Assembly (NCBI GenBank): GCA_023897205.1
Contig: JAHWDD010000005.1
Span: 4,898,001 to 4,962,000, forward strand
Length of the DNA stretch: 64,000 bases
Direction: 5' to 3'
Source: Exophiala sp. HKRS030
Taxonomy: Eukaryota > Ascomycota > Eurotiomycetes > Chaetothyriales > Herpotrichiellaceae
The notes below the pieces were generated by a model. That model saw only the letters and a list, made by a program, of their open reading frames with translations, did no database searches and had not been told where the DNA came from. Positions within the stretch are counted from its first letter, which is position 1. Each line of letters begins with the position of its first letter. Positions 22,705-35,289 of this stretch are shown here, one piece after another. A program made the position numbers and the translations under genes.

Positions 22705-23574
22705 CTAAAAGTCAGTGGCCGAAGCAATGTTCTGAGAGCTGTCAATCGTCCTCCTTATATCTGTTGCTTTATTGTTTGCCACTTTCCAGCCATCGGATCC
22801 AATGAAGACACGTAGAAGTCTCTGTTCTCTTACGGGCTGACCAACACCTTCTCCTGTGGCGACCTCAAACATGATCTTTGCTGCTTTGAATGGATCTCCA
22901 TTCGCAGCGCCTCCTCCAAGGCGTTTTATCCATGCAAGCCTCCGGCCAACGGGATGGTCATTATCGAGATAAGCCACAGATGAGTCGACCAGCACACCAG
23001 CATTCGCGAATTGTGTCCTAAATGCTCCGGGAATGATCAGGAAAACGTTGATGCCAAATGAGCTGACCTCCTCTCTCAAAGCATCTGTGGCTGCTTCAAG
23101 TGCGGCTTTACTAGCAGCATATATCCCATTAGCTGCAGCTGGCGCAAAGCCTTGAATACTTGAGATATTGAGGATCGTGCCTGAACCTCTTTCTCGCATG
23201 CCTGGGAGCAATGCTCTGATGACACTCAGAGGACCCAGAAAGTTCACTCGCATCTGTTCTTCGACCTGGCTGGAAGAAACGTCCTCTGTAGAACCGAGGA
23301 CGCAGTATGCAGCATTGTTGACCACGACATCGATACGCCCAAAGATTGTCTCTGCATTCCGGACGACCGTGGCGATATCATGGTCCGAAGATCCGGTATC
23401 GAGTGTCACCCATTTCCCTCCCTTGGCTTCTATCTCAGCGACGACCTCTCTTGCCTTTGCAGGGTTTCGCGTTGTGCCGATAACTCGGTGACCTCGCGAC
23501 AGGACGTGGCGTGCCAACGCGAGACCCAAACCTGCACTCGCACCTGTAATGAGCCAAATGGGTGTACTAGACAT
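22705..23574 (-). CDS. Short-chain dehydrogenase/reductase (classical SDR)
   Basis: This is an NAD(P)-dependent oxidoreductase of 289 residues in a single exon. The Rossmann motif TGASAGLG lies at 10-17, with the structural NNAA at 86-89. The catalytic residues are Ser139 (in NISSIQG), Tyr152 and Lys156 (YAASK), with Asn111 in VNFLG. Arg31/Arg36 after the second strand (TTRNPAK) suggest an NADPH preference, which is inference. After PGAFRT the protein has an extended C-terminal region typical of fungal SDRs that resemble retinol dehydrogenase or YdfG-like enzymes. The substrate cannot be named. The gene stands alone between two repeat-bearing stretches, with no PKS, NRPS or regulator nearby, so a secondary-metabolite cluster is not supported. 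Confidence 0.88.
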   Translation of the reverse strand: MSSTPIWLITGASAGLGLALARHVLSRGHRVIGTTRNPAKAREVVAEIEAKGGKWVTLDTGSSDHDIATVVRNAETIFGRIDVVVNNAAYCVLGSTEDVSSSQVEEQMRVNFLGPLSVIRALLPGMRERGSGTILNISSIQGFAPAAANGIYAASKAALEAATDALREEVSSFGINVFLIIPGAFRTQFANAGVLVDSSVAYLDNDHPVGRRLAWIKRLGGGAANGDPFKAAKIMFEVATGEGVGQPVREQRLLRVFIGSDGWKVANNKATDIRRTIDSSQNIASATDF

Positions 23575-24246
23575 GACTGATAGGACTTGGTTCGTCTTCA
23601 GAATGACTACAGATAGATGAGGCCATTCTGATGCTGGAACCTTGGTTCTCTAAGTTCTCTTACTAGGTACCGAAGATCAGACTCTTAACGGCGAACACCA
23701 CGGGATTAAAGAAGAAGAGGTAGAAGTAAGTCCGATGTTAAGGCCGGCTTGAGTCCTGATCGACGAGGTCTTAGCCACGCACTCTGTGCTTCGACAAGTC
23801 GGATCGTACTCCAGATACATCGATGGGGTCCAGTTGGACGCCCTATTCAACGTTCATCGACAAGTGGTATCTTACCTTGAGGTCATTGATGAAGCTTAGT
23901 TGGGCACCGTCATGATCAACCAACTCTAAGAGGATCGCAGGATTATTACTCTTGATCCGTATTCGGATTTCTTTCCCCGAACTTTATCTTTCTTCTCCAC
24001 GGACTTTAGGGTTTTTACAGTAGCTACGGAGTATATACCCTGACCTCTTCAAGATTGGCTTGGTATATCAGAATCTCGCCACCCTGACCACACTTGCCAT
24101 ACCGTTGCTCTCCGGACCTCAAGGACAAGTCGGAGGAAAATTGAGAGGACCCCGAATATGAACAATTTCATGTCGAGTACTGGGAATAGCATTTCGCTAC
24201 AAACATAGTTCTCATGTCCTATTATGCTACTGATTCCAGCGTTGGA
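23575..24246. other. Intergenic with scattered ATCGATG-type phrases
   Basis: This is the upstream region of the SDR gene and the 3' side of the WD-repeat gene. It contains one TACGGAGTA motif (24025-24033) and the diverged ATCGATG-type phrases also seen at 20.5 kb. No gene is seen. Confidence 0.5.
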
Positions 24247-27200
24247 TCACATTAAATCCACTTCCAACAGCTCCATTCCCACTCCTACTATCATGATCTG
24301 GACGCTTGTTCTGGAGATTTTGCCCCTGAAATCGTCGTCTCCGTCTTCATCTCCTTTAGCTTCCACAATTTCGAGGTCACTGACGTCGGCAACAGCTGTC
24401 CATGCACTTTGAACTTTCTTGATGGATATACTCGACAGAAGACTGTCCTCGGTCACGACAGACACATCGGAAGCTACCTCAACCTTCCAAGATTTGACGC
24501 ATTGATCATTACCGGAGGTGATTATATTGAGAGATATTCCAGACGTTGTTCTGGTATGGTTCATAATCTTAATCGCCGTAATCGCCGCACAATGAGCCTT
24601 GGGAACAAGGATAGTTTTTTGACGATAGGAGGTCTGAGCTTGAACCGCTGTCGCCGTGTGGATGATTGTTATGGCGAGGCTGTTGTCGTCGCCTCCTGTA
24701 GCAACCAAGTAAACGTCTGGTCGCAGTGGAACAACATCGAGTCCGAGTATACTACTTTGGTGAACTCGAAAGACATCGGTTTTCCTTCCTACCGAATCAA
24801 TTTGTCCAGTCGGGGATGATGTGACATATGAGAGATTCAAAAATCCATTTGTACCAGCAGACAGAACCTGTGAAATAGACGTGGTTGAATTAGTTGGGAA
24901 TGGGACAGGAAGCATCAATGCCTGCAAGATACAGAACGAGCCGAACACAACTGTCCCTTTCAACTCGAAGCTCCCTTGAGCGCGGTTTTTGGAAGGGGTG
25001 TACCTCACGATCTTGATCTTACCATTCGAGTAAGCCAATGTTATCAAGTAAGAGTTCTCTGTGTCTTCATCATATTGGCGATGGAGAGCTTCTTCTTGTA
25101 GATCAAAACTCATGATCCTGGCATCAGCATCTTCTTCGTCTTTCGGCATTTGATCCTGCAAGACGACCCCAACTCCGATGCAAGGAACGTCTAATGCGAG
25201 TTTCCAAACATAGAGCTCTTCACAGCTAGCACTACTGAAGAGATATCGACCAGAAGGCGCAAAATGAAGGTGCTGCAAGCCAGTGGTGTGTCCCTTTAAC
25301 ACTGCCAGAGTCCGCCACTGTGCGCTTTCGGTGGCACTGGAAGGACAATTTCTTACTGCGATCAGGTGAATATCGGTATCTTCTGCTCCAGTTGCCAGCA
25401 AGACGTCGTTTTGGAACCCATACCTACTGTCCGTGTAGGGCAGGACACATCTTGCTATGGCCTTAATTTCGCGTCCATGGCTAGCCTGACCTATGGAAAT
25501 CGTCTCGGAGTCTTTTTCCAGATGCCAGTTGAACTTCCCAGCCCTTGTCCAGACGAAAGAATGTAAATCCTGCTCTGCCACCTCAGGCAAGGCAGGAGCG
25601 TCATTGCTCTGTGTCACCCATTGGGGAAGCGCGCGGTAACTCCAGGTCCTATGAGCTCCGCCACACTCCACGTCCAGGAGAGTTGTTCGACTTGTTGCAT
25701 TCCACACCACAAATGAGGTGGACTTGAAGCCACACAGCAGTAAATCAAAGGCGTGAGTCTCCAAGGAATTTCGACTGCGGACGATATATGAAGCTTCTAT
25801 GTGCGGTCCAAAAGGACAAGTCGAGTAGTGAACCGTCGATATCACAAGGCTATCTCTGGAGGCCGATTGCAGATTTGTGACGCAGTGAATCGCGTACATG
25901 CCATTTTTGCCTGTCGTAAGTACATGAATCATTTTTGGTTGATCAATATTGGCATCAGACCTAGACGGAAGAATTCTGATTGAAGTTACGGCGTCACTCC
26001 CGTGTACATGGCGAACACAATGAGGTTCTTGAGCGCATGCGGTATCGGTTCCTACATCTGTGTAGAAAGCCAAAGCGCCAGCACGAGATCCAAGAACTAG
26101 ACATCTCGTATGAACATCATAACAGCTCGCGGTAGTGTTAAATGTGTCCGGCAAACACAAAGCTGAAGTGGCAACCTCTGTTGTAGATGTCATGAAAGAC
26201 AGCCATACAATGATCATCCGTCCGTTGTCCAATTTCGCAATAATACATGACTGCCGTTCTGCTGCAGAAATAGACTCGGATGCAAGCGACATCCATGTAA
26301 TACCGGCGTCAAACGGCCACATCAGTCGAAGCGGACTATCGAGGGCTTCTGGTAAAAAGTACAGATCGCCACTCTGACTAGCGACAATGACAACGTGCAT
26401 GGTTGGGATATGACAGATGATGACGCCTGCCTTGGAGAGGCTATCTGTGATCTTGGTACAAGTGAAATCATCCTTCTCGACGACAAGACGGTATAAAGCA
26501 CCTTCATCAGTTGTTGCTAAGCAGATCTTGTGGTTGATGAGCGTGTATTGCTTTAGGGTTCTGCCGTGCTGTGCCAATTCTTTGAAGGGACGGCAGAACG
26601 AGGTAGATCTAGGAAGTTGCTGGCTTGTGTCAAACTGCCTGGACATGATTTGATTATCCGCACCACCAGTGAAAACGCGAAGCTGTGGATGTGTCGAGGC
26701 TTGACACATGGTCCAGATATTTTTGCCCAGATGATGGTGATCGCGTCCACAGAGCCGCATAGTCCGGCTCGATTGAATCTGCGGATCTTCACTACTACTA
26801 AGCATCGACAATGCCCACAATTGACACGTACCGTCTTCTCCTGTGGATAAGAGCAGGATTTCACCGAGATCCACGGAATAGATCAGTGGTACAAACTCAA
26901 CATTCCAGATGCGTGATGCATGTGCCCAAGTATCTGCAAAAGGGGGTTTCCTTTGTCTCTGTTCACCCCAAATCCAGTAACGGTAGAATTTTGGATCCTG
27001 ATCGATTCATTCACCGAAATGTGGGAGTTGCTGAGCTTCCAAATTTTAATGGTCCGATCATCACTGCAACTCGCCAACATTCGAGTTGGCCGCCCCTCAA
27101 ATGCTATTTCTTGGGAAATTGCAACACCAAAGACTGAGCCACGATGGCCATTAAAGGTCTGTTGGAGGGTCGCATTCCACTGGGTCCCATCTTGTGACCT

Positions 27201-27808
27201 ATTGCATGCCCAGGTATAGATTTCGCCAAAAACAGTACCAGATGCAACAAGAATACCGTCATTTTGCGTCTCTTGTATATCTCCACAATATAGAAACGTT
27301 GGTGGCCCGCGTACGATATTGGTGATTTCACAACTCGAAGACTGAAGGCCTTTTCCGGGATCGATCACAATGATGAGCAAAGAATTGTGCGCAGTCAGTG
27401 CAAGAATCGTCCAAGGTAGAAGTGAAGGGCGTACAGATCGCCCACTTTTCGATGCTACGGCTTTCAGGATCCAATCCCCAGCATCGAGGATCTCCGAAAG
27501 GATAAGTTTAGATTCACCAATTCGTCCCAATTGTGTGTCTGGATACGACAGTCTGCCATACCGAAGCCAACGGCCCCCCACACAAGAAGGTGGATCTGAC
27601 TGAATCCGTCGGATGGGGAATCATTGTCAATGACCTCAATGCCATGAACTGCTTGAGCAGGGAAGACCTGCTCGCGAAAAATCTGCTCATTATGTTCGCT
27701 ATGTCCATGAAGCCACGGACCAGAGCCTGCGATTAATAATGACTTTGACCCTAGAGCAATAGATTTTGTAGCGGTTACAGGCGATCCCGCCGCGCACGAG
27801 GATATCAT
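24247..27808 (-). CDS. WD-repeat protein of the WDR6/Trm734 (Rtt10) family, with two one-base frameshifts
   Basis: This is a scaffold for the tRNA 2'-O-methyltransferase Trm7/FTSJ1, acting at the wobble position, by family. Three minus-strand frames join into about 1187 residues from ATG 27808. The first break is at CCCCCC 27574-27579 (LLVWG then GRWLR). The second is at AAAAGGGGG 26938-26946 (GNP then FADTWAHASRIWNVEF). Each needs one extra base, and the total length is two short of a multiple of three, as expected. Family landmarks are GTVFGEIYTW, GHRGSVFGVAIS, LASCSDDRTIKIWKL, AHASRIWNVEF, LLLSTGEDGTCQLW, and late repeats LATGAEDTDIHL and TSGNDQCVKSWKV. No intron was needed. The gene diverges from the EZH2-like gene over 528 bp. 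Two breaks in a non-essential gene could be real, but they match the wider pattern in this window. Confidence 0.82.
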
Positions 27809-28336
27809 CCAGAGTCGCACTGGCCACCTTTAATGAGCTGCCATGCTCAGAATAAGCAAGTTACCAAGAATGCATAAATCGTTGCTTTGTATGTGGCGTG
27901 AAGACATATTATCATGAATAGCAATGAATCTCACCAAGGATTTTCGATTTGTTTTCATGGCGAGACTAACGTGAGTCAAATATCCGCATTGCCAAGACTC
28001 TCAGTCCTCCCTTCACCAACCCCCGGCTTCCGCTTGATCAATGGGTACACCGTCAAGCACAGTCCCTAACTCCTGCTTGTCGATTGTTAAATGCTATATT
28101 CTCCGGAGTCAAACAGCATGTAGAGCTTGTCGACAACAGAAATGCTGAAAGTGACGCCGGTGCTATTACATTACAAGAATCGACACGTGTTCAAGACGCG
28201 CCTTGCTGGAACGCGTTGGTCGCCAACGAGATGATCTGACACAAGTATCAAGAAAAACCTGGTCGAAGAATCGACCTCCCCAGGCTGAGAAAAAGGACAT
28301 CTTCCTTTTCAAGCCCCAAATCGCCAGTAGTCCACC
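27809..28336. promoter_or_regulatory. Divergent promoter region, WDR6-like / EZH2-like genes
   Basis: A 528-bp spacer separates opposite start codons. No specific binding site could be named with confidence. Confidence 0.5.
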
Positions 28337-31300
28337 ATGGACCGCAGGGTCATCTATTTAATCGATGACTCAGATGAGGAACCTCCTCCCCGAAACGGTG
28401 TAGAAAAGAAGCAGACTATCGGCGGCCAAACTTGCGGGAGGAGATTGTGCATGTGGATGTCGACCTGACCGAAGATGAGATTAGACCAGCTGTCCAGCCA
28501 TCGCGATTTTTGCAACGACCCAGCTCCACTTCGCATCGAGTTGCGTCTCAAACACGTTCATCTTCACCCAGACGGTACGATAAAATCACGCAATCGCCTG
28601 TGGTAGAACAGACTACAGAAAGGCTTCAGGGAGCTACCGCCGCTGAGTCGCTACGGGTTCGACCAGTGACGTCTGATCGTGCCTTTGAAGTTGAACCTCG
28701 ATCGTCTTTGCCACAAAAACAAAACGGGCCACAACATGGATTTACAGCACCACCACATTCAAACGGTGCATCTCCCATGTCATCACTGGCTAGCTCATCA
28801 AACTCGCACCTTCCAAACTCAGGACGTGGTTTACCACGGATAGACGTAGGGATAACCAAGCCCAAGGTGACACAGTTGACTTCATCGGAGGAAAACGGCA
28901 GATATAATCCCTTCCCCTGCTCAAACTGCCACCACAGGGGAGTCTCGTGCCAAATCGCTGGCAGCAGGCCTCTTATATGTGTGCAGTGTTTGAAGCGTGG
29001 CGAGAAATGCGATTATTCTGCTGTCTCACGCCCATTATTTCCTCCACAGTCTATTTCAGGCCCCAGCAGAAGTTTTGAAGCAACCACAGATAGGGAGACA
29101 CCGCCAGGAAACTTGAGCCAGCCTCATTCTGATTTGAAGTCGACTCGCATCTCACAAGATGCCTCGGCGTTCACGAATCACAGTATCTTACAACCACCAC
29201 ACGAGGACGAGTCCATTTCAACCGCGAATGATCATGCTGACGAGTTCAACGACGAAACGTCGATTGTCGACGGCTCATCAATCAACTCACCAGAACTACC
29301 CACCACTGATCTCGGCATTGAAGCAGTGATGATATTAGTAGATGAATTACAGAGAAACCAACGAGCCTGGCGAGATCGAGACGTTGAGGCAGAACTGCGG
29401 CAAGGCGCAATCGACATGAAGACCAGACGACTTCCAGTCGCAGGTCGCAAAATCCCCGATCCATTCAAGGCCTTGCCGTCACAAGCGGTAAACGATAGTG
29501 GACTTGGTGATAAGCTACTTCACAAAAGAACGCAAGCGAATTTCATTTCTGCAGCATCAACGCGCTTTGACACTCCTGGCCCAATTTTACCCAGGTACAA
29601 AGCCATCGGACGAGTCAATCGAAATTTTCTTGCACCTAATAGACGAACTCAAAAATGGCGACCATACGAACCCGACGATGAACTAGAAGGAGTTGACGTC
29701 GATCAGAAGTACATGGAACTGCCACACAGGTATGCAGCGGACTACCCTAGCCGAGAACGACAAGTTCGATGTCAAGAAGCCATCAAGCGTTGGCAACCAT
29801 GGGCAGATACGCTATTGGAATCTCTAGGACTGAAGAAGTCTGACATCTTGGCCTTCTTCGCGTCGAAGCCGTCACCACAAGACGAACTGTCTCTTTACCT
29901 AGCCTCGCTATCCCTCGAGTCAGTGAATGCTTTCGAGCGCGAGAAACGCAGACTTTGTACTACATGTGGAATCACTGGATCATCCAATCAAGGGATTTCT
30001 TTGCATGAGGAACTTGGCCAGGAACAGGAAAAACCAAGTCCTCAAACTCTTGTCTTGGCGGGCCTTACGGCATTCGCATTCCATGATATGACAGGAATTA
30101 GTCTCTGGCACATGGCCATAGGCGGACACCTTCTACCTCAAGCACACGACGCCAAAAGCTGTAGCGAGGAATCGGATTCTTGCCTGGTGTGCAATCGCAC
30201 ATATTGGCCAAATAAAGATGGCTCTGACCCTTGTGCAATATGTTTCTGCCATAGGTGTCCTCACCATGGTACATACCACGACCCTTTCGACTTCGACGAA
30301 GACACGAGACAGAGGGAACACGATGTCAAAGTCATTGTTGACGATGAGGAAAAGCAGTACAATATTCGACACTTCGTTGCCCTGCCAAGGCAGCCTCCTA
30401 CAGAAGATAAGAAGGCTGCCCACATTTGCGGCGTATTTTGCCAGGATGCGAAGCAAAGCATACGCTCACTAATAGGCAGACATCCGGATGGCACCATTAG
30501 TGGCCATTGTCAGTCGATTGCTGGTAACCCCACTAGTTTCAAGGATCACGAACTCTGTAGCGACAAATGCTTCTGGCAAATCAATAACAGGCCAGACAAA
30601 GAGGCTGGCAGCATCGGAATGCGAACAACACTGCCACGGTCGGTGTTGGCACTTGTTGAAAAAATGTTGCCTTTCTTCCTCGATGACAAACGAGGGCCTT
30701 GCGCCATTTCTAGAATTATCAAAGATGTCACTTGCGAGGAAGCCTTTGAGCACATGATATATCGGATTCAACGCTGGCCACATCAGGATGACGATCCTGC
30801 TCTCAGCTCCGAAGGAGACGGGGTGACACAAACGCAAGATCAGCTTCGAAAGCGAAAGGGACCGGTCATGGACGTCTCCCGTAGCATGGAGCTTGATAAG
30901 CGGCCATCTTTCTCACCCTGCTCCCATGAGGGCCCCTGCACCAAAGAAAATGGTTGCAATTGCGCCTCGAACAAACTCCATTGTGAAAGATCATGCGGAT
31001 GTCATGAAGCATGTACACGACGGTTCAAAGGTTGCACTTGCGTGGCTCGAGGAAACAAGGTGTGTTTCAAAGATCAGCGGTGTGAATGCTGGAAGTTGAA
31101 TCGTGAGTGCGATCCAGATCTTTGCCGAAAGTGTGGTGTTTTCGAAGTGCTAGACTCGTCCAACAAGTACAAGGAAGAGATTAGGATCGGTAGGTGCAGA
31201 AACAATCGTATACAATTGGGAATCCCTGCTCCTACCACCAAGGCCCCAAGCCAGATTCAAGGCTATGGTCTATACAGCCGAGCTCCAATTGCTTCGGGAG

Positions 31301-32241
31301 AATTCATCGGTGAATATGTTGGCGAAGTCTTGACTCAGGCAGAGGGTAACAGACGAGGTGCTATGTACCATGTTCTCAATCAGGAGTACCTGTTTTTGAC
31401 GAACAGAGAGCAAGAGGTTGATGCGTCAAACAACGGGAACAAAATGCGCTTCATGAATAATTCTCTCCTGGATGCAAACATCAACGTTGAGCCTCGCAAA
31501 GCCCTCTGTAGCGGGGTAGTGCGTGTTGGCCTCTTCGCACGACGGGCGATCAAGGCTGGCGAGGAGCTTCTGTATAACTACTCATACCCCGAAGAAGTTA
31601 CGAGGACGTTCTGGGAGCCTGGTGAACGGCCAGCGAATGCTCGCAGACAGATTCCGATGTCTTCACACCGCATCGCAAGAACGACTGGCACCAACAACAT
31701 GGCAGACGAGGCAGTCAGTGACCAAGACGGCAGTCTCCCTCCAATGCCGAAGAAGAGCAAAAAGAGGAAGCGACCTTTGAGTGAGAATCGTTCGCCAGAG
31801 CCGGATGTTGACGTTGACACTAGTGTGGAGGAAGCTGAGGACGGACAATCCGTGCTGGTGCCAGAAATTGGGGACTCTGAGGATACTGATGGATCTGAAT
31901 ATGAGACTAATGGCTTTGTAACAGAAGATGAAGGCACAGACGTAGGGGGAGAACAAGTCTTGGGTTCGGCCGCACGCCAAGTTATAGGACGGCCGAGACA
32001 ACCTCGCCAACCGATGAAGGTTTCTTCTCGACTCACAGGTGGCACGAAAGTGAGGACGGTAAAAAGTAAGGCATCTGGCAAAAGTCGTGTGAAACACCGA
32101 CGTATTAGAATTGGATCGGATGGCACTGGGCGCAAAAGGGGCATCAACCCCGGTGACAAAAGGCTTGGTGGTAGGGCTCAGCAGAAAGCATGGCGAACTC
32201 GCAAACAACGCGAGGCCCTGAGGGAAGCTGGGTTAGGATGA
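28337..32241 (+). CDS. EZH2/KMT6-like SET-domain histone methyltransferase, with a one-base frameshift
   Basis: This is the candidate catalytic subunit of PRC2, methylating H3K27 in chromatin. ATG 28337 opens MDRRVIYLIDDSDEEPPP. The frame then shifts at the CCCC run 28388-28391 into KRCRKEADYRRPNLREEI and stays open to 32241, giving about 1301 residues. The N-terminal 300 residues are disordered and hold a cysteine cluster C-x2-C-x6-C-x9-C-x2-C-x6-C at about 195-225 (28918-29010), matching fungal Zn2Cys6 spacing. A second Cys-rich block (CLVCNRTYW, CAICFCHRCPHHGTYHDPF) fits the pre-CXC region. The CXC domain starts near residue 862. SET spans about 976-1085 (GYGLYSR, GEFIGEYVGEV, GEELLYNYSYPEE). 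The usual NHS motif reads NNS (31456-31464). The C-terminus is a long basic tail. Aspergilli lack this gene class, which helps placement. Confidence 0.88.
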
Positions 32242-34094
32242 GAGGATGAGCGAATGGAAGACGAAACGTGGTTGTTTGTACTCTAGAGATCGGCACGTCA
32301 GGCGAAAGTCTTGGGTCGACGCAGGGTGTTAGTCTGTTGGGAGCGGAACGACGGGTCGACGGGTATGTTGATCAGTAGTGATGGCTGGTTAGACTGTGTT
32401 TACATGTTCCTCATCCAGTATCCATGCATGTGCTATAATGCTAGAAAGTCTTGACAACATGGCCATGTCAGGTACGAAAGCGGCTTGAGTTGGCGACGAT
32501 ATGACGAAAGAAAGGGGACGATCTCAAACACTGTGTAGATTGGAGTGATTGAGTTTACTGGGTACCCACAACAATGACGGACCATGGATGATTCGGAAAT
32601 ACTTTGCATTATAATGGACCCGGTTTCGAGTTGGCACATGAAGAATTACAGTTGCGACATCGAACCTGGAGAATGGAGATGGAAATGGAGATGAGATGGA
32701 AATGGAAATCACAGTTCCACAATAGCTAGCTCGATTGCTCAGTTAGCTCAACAGCCCGATAGCGATAGCGCTCGATCTCAGCGGCGCAAGGGAACCCGAT
32801 GACGTGAGCGGCTTGTTGCTTTGACGACCAAACCAAGCCATTAGGAGCATGTTTAGCTACTGTTCAGCTGCATCGTGAGCGGGTTAATAAGCTCGACATG
32901 CAACTCTGGCACACCATCATCATTCCACCATTCCACTCCTGTTGACTCGCCACTACTACTGACTACCTGAGTTATCATCCTCTATCCATTTCCAAGCTCC
33001 AACTTCTTCCTGCAGCTCCTCACCCTCCAAGCTTAGAGCTCTCACGAATCAGAAGCCGCATCCTTTCTGTACCTGCGCCGACTATCCAAACACTACTGGT
33101 TTTCCCTCCCGTTGCAGAATTGGTAAGTCCATGCCCATTTCTTGACAGCTTCGGTCCCTTGTATCCACCGGCGTGATCAGTGGTCCTGGTCCTGGCGTGC
33201 CAGGATGATGGAATTTCCAGACAATCGAGCTCTTTCTTGACACAGTTGTTGTGGGGAGCTAACAGAGACTGGTGACGTCGTGGCGGAGTTCGTTGCTCCC
33301 CTTGTCCTGGACTCCTGGTGTCATACCTGTGGCTTGTTTGACTCTGTCACTCTGTGTGCACTTGTGTCTCGGTGGCACTGGGCACCCCGGGCCCCAGCAA
33401 AGGCAAAAGATGGGAGCCAAAAAGCCAGGGTGGCACCTGGAGCGGGCGCGAGTGGGCGGTGGGTGGGCTCTAGAAGTCGGTCGGCTGTGGGCATTGGGCA
33501 TTGGGCATTGGGCAGTGGGCAGTGGGCACCCACCACTGGGGCATTAGTGGCTTAGGCGGCCACTAATCGAGTCTTGATTGCTTGTCCGAGGGCCGAAGGA
33601 CTTTGGTCCAATGGACCTTGATAGACTTTGTCACTTGTGATGGTTTGTGGTTTGCCGTTGCTGGATTGCAAGCCTCCCAGACCAGACGTTCCCCCCCAGT
33701 CCAGATGCCCATGCCGCACCCATCCGGACGTCATCCCTCACCTCCACTCGTGCCACTCGCTGCCACCTGAGAAGACACACACAACGGGACTGTGGCACTA
33801 CACACACTACTACTCCTGCAACCACCAAGCTCCTCCTCCCATTCATTACTGTCGCCGAGCTTGACACTTCCTTTTACCTTTTTCTTTTTCCCATAACATC
33901 TTCCTGAAAGCTCTCAGAACATCACCCATCTGACTACAAGTCTTTGTCAACCCTCAATCTGACCATAACTGCGCAGTTGAACCCTCCATACCCCGCTCAC
34001 ACCACCGACCTTGTCTCGAGACCTTCTAGACAGGTCTTCCACCCAGAACTTCCATCCACAGACCTCTTTCTGAGCTGCAAGAGCTTCCTCCACG
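32242..34094. other. EZH2 3' region and PIL1 upstream region
   Basis: This 1.85-kb gene-free stretch includes pyrimidine-rich sequence near 33000-33110 and a GTAAGT at about 33121 that could start a 5'-leader intron of PIL1. A GGGCATT/GGGCAGT minisatellite lies at about 33487-33530. ORFs here are low-complexity and overlapping. Confidence 0.5.
33487..33530 (+). repeat. TGGGCATTGGGCAGTGGGCA minisatellite
   Basis: Five to six units of the 7-mer GGGCATT or GGGCAGT occur in tandem, in noncoding sequence upstream of PIL1. Confidence 0.8.
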
Positions 34095-35289
34095 ATGCAT
34101 CGCACATACTCTATGCGCCAATCGCGCGCTCCTACAGCCTCCCAGCTCGAGAACCCTCCCCCGCCATCCTCCTCCACCAAGGGTGGTCGACTTTTCGGGC
34201 GATCCAACTTCGGTATGATCTTTGAATCTACTTGCCCAACTCTCCTACTAACAACTCCACAGGTCATGCCTGGCGAAAAGGCACCGCCGGAGCCTTCGGC
34301 CCCGACCTTGCTAAGAAGCTTTCACAGCTCGTCAAGATGGAGAAGAACGTTATGCGCAGCTTAGAGCTCGTTGGACGTGAAAGAATGGAAGTTGCTGTAA
34401 GCACACCGCACTACCTTTTTATCTCATCCTACAAGACTGACCCGATCTAGCAACAACTTTCCATTTGGGGCGAAGGCACAGATGAAGATGTCAGCGATGT
34501 GACTGACAAACTTGGTGTTTTGATTTACGAAATCGGCGAGTTGGAGGACCAATTCGTCGACCGTTATGATCAATACCGTGTTACCATCAAGTCAATCCGT
34601 AACATCGAAGCTTCCGTCCAGCCATCCCGAGACCGCAAGCAGAAGATCACCGATCAAATTGCCCAGCTCAAGTACAAGGAACCAAACAGCCCGAGAATTG
34701 TTGTGCTAGAACAAGAGCTGGTCCGCGCCGAAGCCGAGTCATTGGTCGCTGAAGCCCAGCTATCCAACATTACCCGCGAAAAGCTCAAGGCTGCCTTTAC
34801 CTACCAGTTCGATGCCATCCGAGAACATTCAGAGAAGGTTGCCATCATCGCTGGATACGGTAAACACTTACTCGAACTCATTGACGATACTCCCGTCACT
34901 CCCGGTGAGACCCGCAATGCTTACGACGGATACGAGGCGTCCAAAGCCATCATCCAAGATTGTGAAGATGCGCTTACCAACTGGGTCTCATCCAATGCCG
35001 TGGTCAAGTCCTCCCTCTCTGTGCGTGCTCGTTCTCTTAGCCAGCGAAGGAAGAAGAATGCCCAATCCGAGGGTGTCGATCTCGCTGGACAAGACCAACC
35101 CTTGAAGAACGATCGCGACGGCTGGGTCCCAGCAGGACAACACGGCGAGTATGAACAAGAAGGAAGCGATGAGGAAGAGGAAGAGGAGGAAACTCCCGTG
35201 GGTACCAATGGTAAGTCAACAAACACAATGCGATGTGAGATTGTCAAAGGCTAATGACATGACCAGGACAACACGCCGTACCTGCTTAA
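34095..35289 (+). CDS. PIL1: Eisosome core BAR-domain protein (Pil1/Lsp1 family)
   Basis: This is a BAR-domain protein that polymerises on PI(4,5)P2-rich plasma membrane to form eisosomes, the furrows under the MCC. Four exons, 34095-34212, 34263-34396, 34451-35210 and 35267-35289, encode 344 residues with short introns (50, 54 and 56 bp) and clean phases. MHRTYSMRQSRAPTASQLEN opens a basic amphipathic N-terminus like that of Pil1. The core carries FGHAWRKGTAGAFGPDLA, QQLSIWGEGTDEDVSDVTDK, YDQYRVTIKSIRNIEASVQP and LEQELVRAEAESLVAEAQLS. The C-terminal part has RSLSQRRKKN and a strongly acidic stretch, ending GQHAVPA. In yeast the N- and C-terminal Ser/Thr are Pkh-kinase targets; RSLS-type sites here fit. 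A SUR7-family gene follows 3.3 kb downstream on the same strand. Confidence 0.95.

Noticed and set aside
14338..23574. Secondary-metabolite cluster (ABC transporter plus SDR)
   Set aside because: There is no PKS, NRPS, terpene or regulator gene, and the two genes are separated by a tRNA and repeats.
33272..33907. Several ORFs of 60-90 codons on both strands upstream of PIL1
   Set aside because: They overlap in all frames across low-complexity sequence and minisatellite, so are chance ORFs.
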